NCBI GenBank assembly: GCA_025766275.1 | Contig: JAFKAC010000009.1 | Span: 1,488,001-1,552,000, forward strand | DNA length: 64,000 bases | Direction: 5' to 3' | Origin: Lactarius indigo | Lineage: Eukaryota > Basidiomycota > Agaricomycetes > Russulales > Russulaceae | The notes under the pieces: generated by a model | The model's database searches: none | What the model was told of the DNA's origin: nothing | Seen by the model: only the letters and a program-made list of their open reading frames with translations | Position numbers and translations under genes: made by a program | In this document: positions 23,851-35,057 of the stretch, piece by piece | Layout: each line of letters begins with the position of its first letter | Position numbering within the stretch: position 1 is the stretch's first letter

Positions 23851-25785
23851 TCAACATTTGAGGCCGAAAAAAAAAGGTTCAAACAAGAGCCGGAGTTCAG
23901 AAGCATGGAAGACTGGTAACAATTTTAAACCAGCTGGATCAAGGCGTACAACACTTCGCTTCCGTGAATAGGTAGCTAAAAACGGACTGCCGCTTCGCCA
24001 CAGCGGTCGTGAAGCGCCTCCTGGGAGAAAGGAACATAGTTGTCGCCATACCATGCCGCTGCTCTGTCGAACAAGGAGTCGCCAGTGCTGAACTGTAGCT
24101 GTTTGGTATTCGCTGGGTAGAGCTCCAAGATATCGTCGAGGGTGTCTTGTGTGATCTTTGACTCATCGATTTGGGAGGCCCCAACGAATTTCTCGAACGC
24201 TGCATCTTCCGTTCTTCCGGACAAGCCCAGATTCAACAGCGTTGTTGAAAATTATGTACCTTCGTTCAGCTCAAAAAAAAGTATTAGGGTATGTGCGGCA
24301 GACCAAGGCAATCGTCGCAAACATTGATGCCAACGATCACGGGCACACGAAGGTAGTCTCTGGATGCGATTTTGACTGACGCCCGAACAGAGGCAAAGCT
24401 GCCTGGAGTAATCGTTTGTTGCCATAATTGATGGTTGAGAGCTGATGTGAGAGGGAGTTGCTGGCATCAATCAAGGTCTGTTGTCCTCGTTAGTACATGT
24501 ACGGGTTCAAGGAACGGACAGGTGGCCTCAGACGGAACTTCCTGGAGGCAGGAAGCTGCAACAGGACAGGCAGAACATCCTGTGGCCTTCAATAGGGCAT
24601 CAAATGGCCGTCCTGGCTTATCATAGGTGGTGGGTGGTGGAGAATTCTTGCTGGGGACCACGTCTTCAGCTACGGCAAGAAGCCAATCTTTCTACTACTT
24701 ACAATAGACCAATGGGTGAATCCATGATCGTGGCACGGAATAGAGACCGTGAAGATGGGTATAGAATATTGGCCTCAACACTTCCGGCACCAGCCGACTG
24801 TGCGGGCGTGAAACCCACTTCGGGCGAGTAATTCATAACCTACCTGACCCCAGTTCGTAAGCTGGAAGTTGTCTCAGAAATGCAAACAGCCTGACAATCT
24901 ACCAGGCAAAACAATATATTTACCTTCTCTGGGTCTCCGCCAAACTTTGCGACGTTGTCGCGAACGAACTCCAAGGCTGCTCGCTGGTCTTGTAGCTCGT
25001 TATTCAAGTCACGGAGTAGAACATAGGAACTAGCAAGCTAGACGAGGGTGTTCAGAGGGTGCGGTCTCTGGCGTAGAGCGTGCTCACGAATCCAAATGTA
25101 TTCACACGATAGTTTATATCATGCATAATGAGTAGCTTGAAGGAAAAATAAGATCATGTCGCCGTTACATAGTCACCGAGATGATGAGTTTCTTGATAGC
25201 TACGCTGCGGGTCACCATACCTGAACCGTAACTTCAATTTAACTTCAATTCGCGACCATAAGGCGTTTGATAGACTTATAACGTACGGATTCCATCGAAT
25301 ACTTGGTCAGAAGTGTATCCAAGTCTGATATTTAGTACGAGTTAAGGGCAGATAACATGGTTCTGATCACACCCAAGGTTATATGCGCCACCCTCGAGAA
25401 AATCAGCTAGCAAGATGTACCAAGGGTTTAAGACGTTCATACGTGGATCCAAACGATGACGGGAAGCCTCGCAGTGGACAACGTCCTCTGCGGGCGCCAT
25501 ACCTGGGCACATGGGAGTTAGAACGGGGGAATCATTGGCGGTAGTAATTGGCCAGAACAGACATTCAGGTATAGGCGGTCCTCGCTAACGGGTACCGCAG
25601 TTGTGGGTTGGTGATAAGTATGACTTATATAGAAAGCACCTTGAATGCCTGGTGCAGGTCGAGATATCGCCAACGGTGCTTTAAAACAAAGAGGCCCTGC
25701 AGGAGGTAGTGAATAGGGAATGCCGAGCCAGCGATCGGTACCGTTCACCGCCAACTCTCGGAAGTTCCCGAGGGAAGGTTTATCA
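23851..25785 (-). pseudogene. type-B carboxylesterase/lipase, damaged
   Basis: An alpha/beta-hydrolase of the fungal carboxylesterase type, normally hydrolysing esters and often secreted. Family landmarks appear in order on the minus strand: FRELAVNGTDRWLGIPYSLP (about 25690-25780), SEDRLYLNV, LPVIVWIH followed after an intron by the oxyanion-hole GGAY (about 25390-25470), and NYRVNTFGF (about 25100). Then come NNELQDQRAALEFVRDNVAK with FGGDPEK (about 24920-25020) and the nucleophile elbow with serine codon 24795-24797, which reads AQSAGAG where GxSxG is expected. Downstream are TYDKPGRPFDALLKATG, DTLDDILELYPANT, DRAAAWYGDN and a shifted C-terminus LLPVFHASELRLLF. Frame changes near 25050, 24290 and 24045, plus the lost elbow glycine, suggest an inactive gene. 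No signal-peptide exon was found. Confidence 0.82.
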
Positions 25786-26230
25786 AAAGTGGCGGCGCTA
25801 CAAGGGAAATATCTTCAGAGGGTCGAGGAACACCATGGCACGGTTGACGGACAATGAGACCGGCGCGTCGTATGCGTCCTGTCACGCACACTCACTTCTA
25901 TGATGATAAGTTTGATTAATAGCGAAACTGTTGTGCGAAACATTGGTACTTCCATGCACCAAGTCCTCTACTAGTAACCTTGCCTCTAACTCATACTATG
26001 CTTCTTTCTCAAGGCCCTTGACTACAGTGACTATTTGATTGATGAGACGGTGCAATTTTCTAGATGTAATACACCACTGCTTCGGGCACGCTCATCATTT
26101 ACAATAATAGTTTCATGAGTAAAGTGAGAGTGAGACGAGAGACACGAATTTGGCACGTGGTTGTGTCACGAACCGATCTGGTGAATGGTCCAAGTCACTG
26201 GTATCTCATCTCGCCATTCCTTGGCCAACT
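25786..26230. other. divergent intergenic region
   Basis: Lies between the 5' ends of the minus-strand esterase and the plus-strand Ser/Pro-rich gene, so it would hold both promoters. No TATA box or other motif stands out. Confidence 0.35.
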
Positions 26231-28397
26231 ATGACAGGAGCAAATTACACTGGAGGCAAGCGGTAGGTCTCTCAGTTTCTAACACAGTTCTTTCTCAACC
26301 AGTCCTCTCTCTCAACTACCAGGAACTTTGCCCGAGCGCGTTTTCGCGATTCGACTCGTCGTGCTCAGAAAAGCCACTTCGGCCGTCGACGCCTTGAAAT
26401 CCTCAGCCGTGGTCTGGGAAACGCCGCCCAACACAATGAAGAAGAATCATCTGGCATATCCGGAATCCTTCTCGAACATGCTCGGAGGGAAATTTCCCGT
26501 GCACCAGAATATATGCGCTCAAATCGGACGGAAGCACCTGGCACGCTTTCTGGCCCGTCCTCGCCTTTCATTCCAGGACACGCTATCAAATCGTCTAAGC
26601 TCGTGCACGCGCTGGACAGTGAGAGCTGTACGTCCCGCCGGTCTTATTCTTTATTTATATTTTTCTCGGCTGGGTGGGACATTTTCCCAAAGATCCGTCC
26701 CTTAGAGCAGAAGTGAATCGCATCCTAGAGTTTTCAAGAACTGTTGGACTTTGCAATTATCCGAGCTCATCCAGAAGGCGAAGTGGCTCGGCGTCACTAA
26801 TCTCTGATGTCAGCTTTGAGTCGAGGGTGAGCGTTCGAGTCTCTATTCCCACTCTGGCTCATCGGCGATTACTGGCAGGTGGGCTTCTCTCGGCGACAGA
26901 ATTGCTACAACGGTAGCCCCATAAGCGAGTTTTCTGAAAGGCAGCACCCTGGAGCTCCTGTTGCCCCAAGTTCTGGTGCAACTAATCCCAGAATCATACT
27001 AAATTCGAGGCTGATTGCTCACCCGTAGGCAACTTAGAAACGACTGGTGCTAGAACTCCTCATTTTGGACCATTCAGGAATGGAGCCGTTTCCCCAGTAC
27101 ACAGAAGTCGCGAGCGCAATTCAGGGTATAGCGAGCCCGCGTCTGATTATGGGCATCAGCAAAGGGGACGTCGCCCCCCTCAACGTAAAACGCAATCAAT
27201 AGACACCCCGGAACCCCAAATTTCTCAGGATAGATTTTCATCAGGGTTTTCTGACAGAAAATTTTGCGCAATGGATTCTTTCTCACCCTCATTTGATGCC
27301 TTAGAATTTCCGACATCGCCGTTGCCACCCTCATCCCCGTTAGCTAGTAGTATAGTTCATGGGTCCCTACTTTCTCTATGTCAGGGGCCTCATGTAAATG
27401 AGGGGACACCTCTGGACTTCGATACTACGCCCGCCCGTGGTTCTTGTGGTGCTGATTCTTCCTATCGTTCTGGTTACGTTCGTTCCATAACGCCTGGTTT
27501 CCCTTCCGGTTCTGTTCCCTTACGGTGTTTGTCCCATTCGCATCGCATCCACAAGGTTCCAATCTCCTCTTTTCATGCCATCATCTTCTAAGGCCGACCT
27601 CATCCCGGAGCTCCTGACACATGATCATCCATGGAACGCTATTGGCGATATGCTAGACCTTCCCCCAATTCCTACAGCAAATGAAGCTTACCTCAAGGAG
27701 ATAATGTCTCATCGTACTGTTTCTCACGAACGCGTCGCGCCGCTTGCTTCTTCCACCAGGTTTGGGGCGAGCTGATTTGGTGCCCTCTAGCTCGGCTCGG
27801 ATTGAGGACACGCGGCTGCGGGCAGCACAGTCCGACGGAGCTCTGCCTGCTACCAACTCCGCTGTACACGGGGTCAAGTCCTCACGTCTTGTCTCGCCTC
27901 CGTTGCTATGTGGGGACTCGAACTCAACCACCAAGGCAGCAATTAGCCTGGCAAGCCAATCCCCAAGGGCCTGTTACGTAGGCTCATCGGGTCAAAGGAG
28001 ACCCCACACACCCTCATTGGCGATTAGAATCCCTTACATACCTGAGGGGCTTTCCCAACCTCTGCTGGAGCCTCGTGCCCCACCAGTGTCGCCTCGAAGA
28101 TCAGACTGTATGTCAGGCTGGAACAAATTTTCGGCCTGTATTACAGCGGAGACACCCTCTGGTTTTGCTACTCCTCAGCGGTCATTGTTACCCATTCCAA
28201 AGCCCTCGCACTTGTTAACGACACCTGTGCTCTCCTCTCCTGACTCCATGCAATGGAATACAATATCCAAAGTCGATCTTGATGCACTCATTCCCAAAAC
28301 ACCTTCCACCCAAACCACAACGGTCAGGACGCGTGCGAAACTTGTGTATCCTAACTTATTAAGAGATAAAGAGGACGATCTCGGACGTATGTCCTGA
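26231..28397 (+). CDS. hydrophilic Ser/Pro/Arg-rich protein, unknown
   Basis: A multi-exon model from ATG 26231 (MTGANYTGGKR) with clean introns. The first is GTAGGT..CTACCAG, rejoining as GKRNFARARFRD. Others follow after LVHALDSES (rejoining as ESYPSLRAEVNR), after SFESR, and inside PVAPSSG (rejoining as SSGNLETTGART). The protein is largely disordered, with basic parts (HQQRGRRPPQRKTQ) and Ser/Pro clusters (FPTSPLPPSSPLASS). A more conserved-looking core at about 27595-27720 reads LIPELLTHDHPWNAIGDMLD then PPIPTANEAYLKEIM. The last exon starts near 27765 and ends LLRDKEDDLGRMS; its join to the previous exon is off by one base in my model. I recognise no domain. A regulatory or cytoskeletal adaptor role is possible but unsupported. 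Confidence 0.62.
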
Positions 28398-28473
28398 GGG
28401 ACTTAGCAATAATGAAAATCTGATGTAATTATAAAGACCGTATACCGTGTCCGGTAAAAGACATGGGATATTA

Positions 28474-31400
28474 TCACACCTGCCGCGTGTCTTTCAACTT
28501 CTTGGAGAAAGCCTCGCGGCAGTGATAGTGAGTGACTTCTCCGCTGTATGGTTGGTATGAGTTATGAGTCTCGGAGATCACTGGAAGTCTCTCACCTGGG
28601 AGCATGTACGACAATGGCACTAGGCCCAATCCGTTTGTGACATTGTGGGCAACTGACACCGCATTAGCAAGTCACGTCCGAAAATCCACGGGGGTAGAGA
28701 CGCGTACATGCGGCTGTCTGTGATCTTGACGCGATTGGCCTCCAAGTACATCAGCTTACGTGCCACCTGCTCGTTCCGCGCGAGCGCAACTCCGCGCACA
28801 ACTCGCGCATCAAAGTGTGGGACGCGCAAGGCGCCGGTCAGGAATGCGCGCACGTCGCGCGCGGCGACCAGCGGGGGTAACAACTGTAGTGTCTCCTCGG
28901 GATTCAGCCGAGGGCCGTGGTGCGCAATCAGCTCCAGCGCGGGTCGCAGGAGGTCATCCGTCGTCCGGACCAAGGGGCGCAGATAGATCCGCAGGAGCGT
29001 GTAAAATATGTTGCGGGTTTCGGTGTCTGGCTGGTGTATCCGCTTGCAATATCTGTCGATAAAGGGTGAGAGTCATCCAATGGAACGGTCACGAACAGCA
29101 TACCGCTCCGCTTTGTCATAGTCTCGCAGTCGGTACACGTATATTTCTAAAGCGCTATCGTGACGTCCCAGTCTTCCGAGGAGAATAGCTCTTATTTCAA
29201 AGAGGTCTATGAGCATATATTAGTTGCCAACGAGCCATGCATATACTAAGTTGCGTACCGTCACTCGGTAGCATGCCGAGCAAGCGATCAACACGATAGT
29301 GAGATGTGTTATCAGCAAACAGTAGAAGCGTCCCATACGCGGTCTTGCGGTTTTCTTTTAATCGAACGATTAAATAAATCGCAAACTCGTTTTCAGGTAA
29401 TGCACACCTTCATCCCCTGCTTTCTTGGCATCTATGGTCATCTTGAGATATAATTCCGCGAGACGGTCGTGATAGATGGACGACTCTTCGTGGCGCTCCT
29501 CGATAAGGTATTCTAGATAGCGTGCGCAGAGCTTTGAGTTGACGTTTTCGAGGAAACTGGCGACATGTTGCGGGGGGAGCTCCATTTCTTCGGATGTGAA
29601 GATCTTCTTTCTTTATTGGTGAATGATAAAAACACCTGAAATGCCACTGACCTCCAATGCCATCTCAGCATTCTCGTCGAAGATCCATCTCGAATATTGA
29701 AAAACAGTGTCCATATACTCTGGAGTAAGTCTCTGAAGATAAGTTATAGACGGCACAAGTCTGTCTTTCACGTCCGTTTCTTTCTCTCCCAACCTATAAC
29801 ATGATGAAAGTCAGATTTGAATGCGCGAAATCCACCATACTCACTGGCGAAGGAGTTCCAAAGCTCTAGAGTGCATTTTCCTGACGTTATATAAGTCGAT
29901 GAGTTCAGAAAATTTCTAATCAAATATCCTGTGAGCTCATCCTGATAATAGATCCATAGAACACTTACCCCGCGCGCTGCAAGCATCTCCTCGACTTCTG
30001 CCACTTCGTACCAATTATCTCGTCTACACAATGGACCAAGTAACCCCGGTCTCACTGCCAGGTACGATTTGAATAGTGCAGTATCGACCACCCGCGCGCA
30101 CAACACAAGCTGTTCCGGAGTAAGAGAGGAGAATGGCGCGTCAGGGATACCGCGGAGCGAATCGCTTGAGGTGTCTGACAGCGATGCGTGCCTGTGGGAG
30201 TGCGCAGGTGTAATATGGAAAGCCTCAAGTGATGCAAGGAGCTTTAGACGCCTGTCGGGGAGGTATCGCAAAAGGCCTTCAACTGAGCGAGTGAAATTAT
30301 CTACGCAACGTCAACGAGTAGAATATTTGGAGATACAAAGACTGACCTGTCCGTGGCTTGTCCCTCTTGCTTACTATTGATGCTGTTTCCGGGTCTTTGG
30401 AACCGGATGGCCGAATCACATCGAGAGGATTTTTAAGCTTGTTCAAAACACCAACACTAGGTGCCACAGACGGCCCCGATGGTGTTGGTTCGTCGACATT
30501 ACCACCATGCTCTGAAGAGCTAGACGACGATGATGACGATGACGCCTCTTTCACACCCTTCGTTGCAGGCCCACCAAATAACTGGATCCATCGTTCTTGC
30601 GGAACAGACAGGCGACCCGAAACTGTCTCTGGGTAAAGAGAGATGACCTTTGCAGGGTTGATATTCAGCTCGACGAACAAATCGAGCGCACGATCATATT
30701 TGCCTGCACGGAACTGTGATACGGCGTCTAGTGATTTTACTAGGCCCATGCGTCGCTCCTCCAGGGATGGGAGAGTCAATAAGGGGTTACTCCAAAGTTA
30801 ACCTTGGACGTACTTTATCAGGTAGGACTGCAGGGTCGATAGAGTTGAGTAACGTGAGAGCCTCGGCATACATCCCGGCGTTCACAAGCTCGTCAACTTG
30901 CACACCCCAAGATTTCATGCGAAAACACCATATTGAACTGCCCTCTGCTGTTGCGGTCGCCCGATCTGAAGGTGTGCTGACCAGAAAGAGGGGCGATTTG
31001 GCAGAAGGAGACGGCGTTAAGAGGCGCAGGATGTGATTGACGGGAGGAGCTTGGGAGGCTGTGGTTTGAGTGGGGTTGAAAGGAAACGGAAGTGACTGTG
31101 ATAATAAGAGAGATATCGAAGAATGGACCTGAAGCACAGGGAAAGGGTGGAAGGCCGGCTGACCAGAGGCAGCTCCTATATCTCCTCCAGACAGTTTTGG
31201 AACGCTGCCTGCGGGCAAAATGCTGAAGATATACGGCTTGATGAGGCCTGACAAGGGAGATTCAGACAGGCGTACAACCGTGTACGCCCAAACGACACAT
31301 ACTGACATCCTCCGGGGGTGCAGGCCAGGATATATGCGCTTTACGCGATGGTTTGCCATCGACGCCAACGAAAAGTCCTTCGTCTAAAGGGTGGTCAGAT

Positions 31401-32415
31401 CGATATCTGACACGAAATGGGTGTACGTACTATCCTTTGCAATAAGCACCTCCGCGTCACCTACGTTAGTGACGCATGGCCTGAGCTTTGCCCCGAGCCC
31501 CAAGGACATGTATCCTCCCAAGCCTGCAAAGGCCCCCATACCCACGTTACCAATTCCGGCCCCGGATTTATTCGTAGTGGAGGCGGAAGTGATCTCAATT
31601 GTAGACATGGTGTTCAGAGAGAACAAGACGTGACCGGCTTCATATGCTAAACAGACCACCTCGTGATCTAGAAAAGCAATAGTTCGTGCCGAATGGGGGA
31701 GGGGCGCTTCCTGCAGCATTTTCATGAGGAACGGACAAACTATACCGGCTAGCGTACCTTGACATCTTGCGCCTCTCCATCCTTCCACGAATATACGACC
31801 AACTTCCGCTGACACCCAACCACGAGATACGTAATGACCGTAGGAACGGAGATAACCGGGGAGCTGAACTCGGCACCCAGTGGACGACTCGTTTTCCCAT
31901 CAGGATACAAGTGTTGCACCGACGTATGTACAGCAAAGGAAAATGCGGTCTTCGCCTTCAATAGCGGAGTGGGTTTCGATAGATCTGAGAGGTCAAATAA
32001 AGTAACCTGCGACTCTTGGAGGCCGTCAGATAGTAGAATGAGAAAGGAGGCAAGTTACGCACGCGAGAGTACGACAAGTGAATTGATGTCCTTGACTATC
32101 CCGAGCTGGTCGATAGCTTTCCGTGTGAGATTTTTCTTGGTCTCTAATAGGGTAACGGCGTAGGTTTGTCCAGCTGTTCTTAGTAGCATCATATACGCAA
32201 ACTCGCTAGCTAGGAATGATATGTACCTTCTGAACCAGCGATACTGTACACGAATAGATTTCCGCTTGCAGTTACGATGTAAAGGCGGTCTCCTTCACCA
32301 CAGGTCAGCAGAGTGAACAAATGACTCGAAAGATGAAGATACCATGGAGGGCGAGTGCTTCGATCCTCTCCTTGAATCCAGTCAATACGACTTCTGGTGG
32401 CTCAAATGGCGCCAT
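28474..32415 (-). CDS. VPS39: VPS39/VAM6, HOPS complex subunit
   Basis: Vps39/Vam6 is a HOPS tethering subunit acting in fusion at the vacuole and late endosome and binding Rab7/Ypt7. ATG at 32415 (MAPFEPPEVVLTGFKERIEA); stop at 28474-28476. An N-terminal CNH/beta-propeller region is seen in GDRLYIVTASGNLFVYSIAG, YLVVGCQRKLVVYSWKDG and DEGLFVGVDGKPSRKAH followed by the family's PYIFSILPAG. Then come helical clathrin-repeat parts (SLDAVSQFRAGKYDRALDLF, KFSELIDLYNVRKMHSRALE, GRLGRHDSALEIYVYRLRDY). At the C-terminus is the zinc-finger-like Vps39_2 module: CPQCHKRIG, then HYHC. Roughly a dozen introns of about 45-70 bp rejoin in frame, and I found no frame break. A run of ten serines (about 30518-30545) sits in a poorly conserved loop. 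Confidence 0.94.
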
Positions 32416-32650
32416 GGTGCCAAACGTTGCACTGTGCACCACCACGTTCCGGTCCGTGCGGGCCAGAAAACATCGCCGCGTAAGGTCACATGATCGGAAC
32501 TTATTGGTAGGACGCGATTTTATTATTTTTCCAAAAAAAAATTATTGCCAATTGAGAAAGCCGCAAAAAATAACGAAAGGATCAAAACAAAAACGGGTGA
32601 CAGCGAAGATGCGAACGAGATGCAGGCGTAATACATAGATTATACGGCCC
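32416..32650. promoter_or_regulatory. short VPS39 upstream region
   Basis: Only about 235 bp separate the stop of the AT-hook gene from the VPS39 start, both on the minus strand. The VPS39 promoter must lie here or inside the neighbour. An A run (about 32533-32541) is present; no TATA box stands out. Confidence 0.4.
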
Positions 32651-34555
32651 TTATTTGTTCGACTTCCCGTTTGTTTGATACACAAATTGGTGCGATGGAG
32701 GGGGAACCGCTTTGATAGGTGGCGGAGGCGGATTCGCGCGGGCCTGGCGGTAGTAATTTGTATTCCGTTGTTCTGCCTGTGCCGGAGATGCCCCAGCAAT
32801 GACAGGAGATGTATTTGCGGCAACAGTCGGCATCGGCCAAGGCATATTGGGTGCTGGTGCAGTCGTTGGCCGGCTTGAAGCGGGTGTAGGAGTTGATGTC
32901 GTGGATGGAGGCTGTTGCGGTGGGGGGACGGGGTTATGAATCGCCGGCGATGGTTGACCGGATGGTGTAGAGGTAGTAGTGTGGCTTTGTGCAGGAGATG
33001 GCACGGCCCCTGCGGTATTAGTGAGGGAGCTCATGGGTGGTACTATTGGTGGTGCTGCTTCAGAATTGGTCGAGACCTCTCCCTCTCGCCGTCGTTTGAC
33101 GCCACGGGTCGTGCTCTCTTTGAGGCCCAGGGCTGTTGCTTTGAGGAGAATCTGATGCCTGAAACCGAGATGTTAGTAACGAACATAATCGACGAAAAAA
33201 TTGCGAACCTTGTGCGCGTGTTGCCCCATTGACCAACAACCCAATCCCAATCAGTCTCGTTCGAGGATCCAGAAGTTCGACTCTGTTCTGCTAAACGCTT
33301 TAGACGCTCAACATCCTCATCCGCCCAGGCGCCCGACGCTCCTGCAGGATTGCTGGTGGCCATGGTTAGAGTGGGGGTAGCTGCTCCAGAAGAGACAAAA
33401 TGTGTCGCGGGGGGTGCAGACGAGGACGACGCAGGAGGTGCGGGGACTGACTGACCAGGCATCGCCGGATAATAGCCGGGTGCGGGGGGATATTGATAAT
33501 ACGGTGCGGTCGGGTAACGCGACGGGGTCGTAGCGTATATTGTGGGATATATGGGCTGCGAAGCACCCGGGATACCTAGGGGCATGACGAACGTAGAAGG
33601 GTTCGTGATGACAGCTGATGGTTGGGAATTTGTTGGAGGAGGAGCGGATGTTGAAGCTTGCGGTGGCGGCGGATAAGGCGCAGAAGGATAGACGGATGGC
33701 GGAGGTTGACCGACGAGCTGACTGGGATTTTGAAGCTGGGGACATGATGTCCATGAGAGATGGGGAGGTGGTCAAGTCTGAACGCACCAATTGATCACAA
33801 ACTCGTTTTGCCTCGTTAAGCATAGTCAGAGGATCGACCTTGCTGGACGGCCCCATTTGATACGACTGAGCGATAACGAGAGATGGGGTTGCTTTCTGCG
33901 CGATTTGAGACGTCGTCACGTTGATCGATGAGTCAAACGTACGATAAGCTCTTCTGCGGCACCATAGAACTCGGAGCAGAGGTTCAATACGCGCCACTGA
34001 AATTCGTAGTACTGTTGATTTTGAGCGGTGACGCCTGGTAATACTGGTGCACCACCTTGCGATAGAGGATAGCTAGGGAACTGAGACTTTCCAACAGAAC
34101 CGGCGCTCTCACGAGGTTTTCTGTTTCGAGAGCCTTTAGGACGACCTGGACGGCGCTTCTGCTCGGGAGATTCGTGGCCATGAGCAGAAGGTTGGCCAGC
34201 TGATGGTATTTGGGGAGTTTGCACTCGTGTGGCAGTTGCGGCCGGGCTTCCCGGAAGAAAAGAAATAAGTCAAAAAGTGTATTCTGAAATATTCAAGCGT
34301 GACAAGATATACACACCCCACGACTTGTTTGTTTTGAGGAGACGCTGAGGGACTCAGGTCTCTACGATCATTGTCATCTAACTCCTCCTCGACAACTTCT
34401 TCTTCTTCCTCCTCTTCCTCTTCCTCTTCCCGCTGAGAATCGCCGACAGAATATTGTTGCGTGTTGGGAGTGGGAAACGTAGGATATTGAGAGGGCTGTG
34501 AAAGCGGAGGTTGTAGTGCGTGTGAAAGGGGCTGATAGTGCTGGGGGTTATCCAT
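32651..34555 (-). CDS. AT-hook and Myb/SANT-like DNA-binding protein
   Basis: ATG at 34555 (MDNPQHYQPLSHALQPPLSQ), stop at 32651. After a Pro/Gln-rich N-terminus comes a run of about eleven glutamates (about 34385-34430). An AT-hook-like motif RRPGRPKGSRNRK lies at about 34125-34165. A helical part follows (QQYYEFQWRVLNLCSEFYGA, TMLNEAKRVCDQL), then a Tyr/Pro-rich linker. The Myb/SANT-like module (WADEDVERLKRLAEQS, DWDWVVGQWGNTRTRHQIL, then LKATALGLK, about 33170-33330) leads to a proline-rich tail. All introns rejoin in frame, for example CDQL to LQNPSQLVGQ and TRTR to HQILLK. The DNA-binding role is inferred from the AT-hook and SANT-like helices; a chromatin factor is likely, but I cannot name it. 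Confidence 0.8.
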
Positions 34556-35057
34556 TTTTATCGTGTGATGACAAGACTCAGGCTTGACCAGAGCGAGAAC
34601 GGTTCGAAATAACCCCAGTTAAACAGAGAGACTCGAATATGGAGGTGGCCGATGAGGATAAGCTAGCGGCAATGTAAACAGATAATGTGGGAAAATACAC
34701 TGTTTGTTGGTCACGACTTAACTAACAGTCCCTAACAAACCCCCTTTGATGATGCGTTGTCAACGCATCTGTACAGTAGCACCATCAATCCGGACTTGTT
34801 CCGACGATACTCTCCTTGCTCTGTCTTTCAACTAACTAGGTGGCTCCCCTTTGTGCGAGTGCAGAACAACGAGGCGGTGCTTAGTCATCATCTAGTGACA
34901 TAATTTAATGTGACTCGATTGTGACTCTGTGCTTTGTAATGTCACTGACTGGGAGCCACAGCCGCAATTGTCCCGTCTTGCACCGCTTCCACAGCGACCG
35001 CTTCTTTCCCTTATATTCAGTCTTGCTATCATTCGGCACCAGACTACTCTACACTCC
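34556..35057. promoter_or_regulatory. bidirectional promoter, AT-hook gene / MEX67
   Basis: A 502-bp gap between two divergent start codons (34555 minus and 35058 plus). It must contain the 5' ends of both genes. A pyrimidine-rich tract just before MEX67 (CTTTCCCTTATATTC, about 35005) is typical of fungal core promoters. No other element can be assigned. Confidence 0.55.

Noticed and set aside
28708..29062. Arg/Ala-rich plus-strand open frames of about 100 codons
   Set aside because: They are shadows of GC-rich VPS39 exons on the minus strand.
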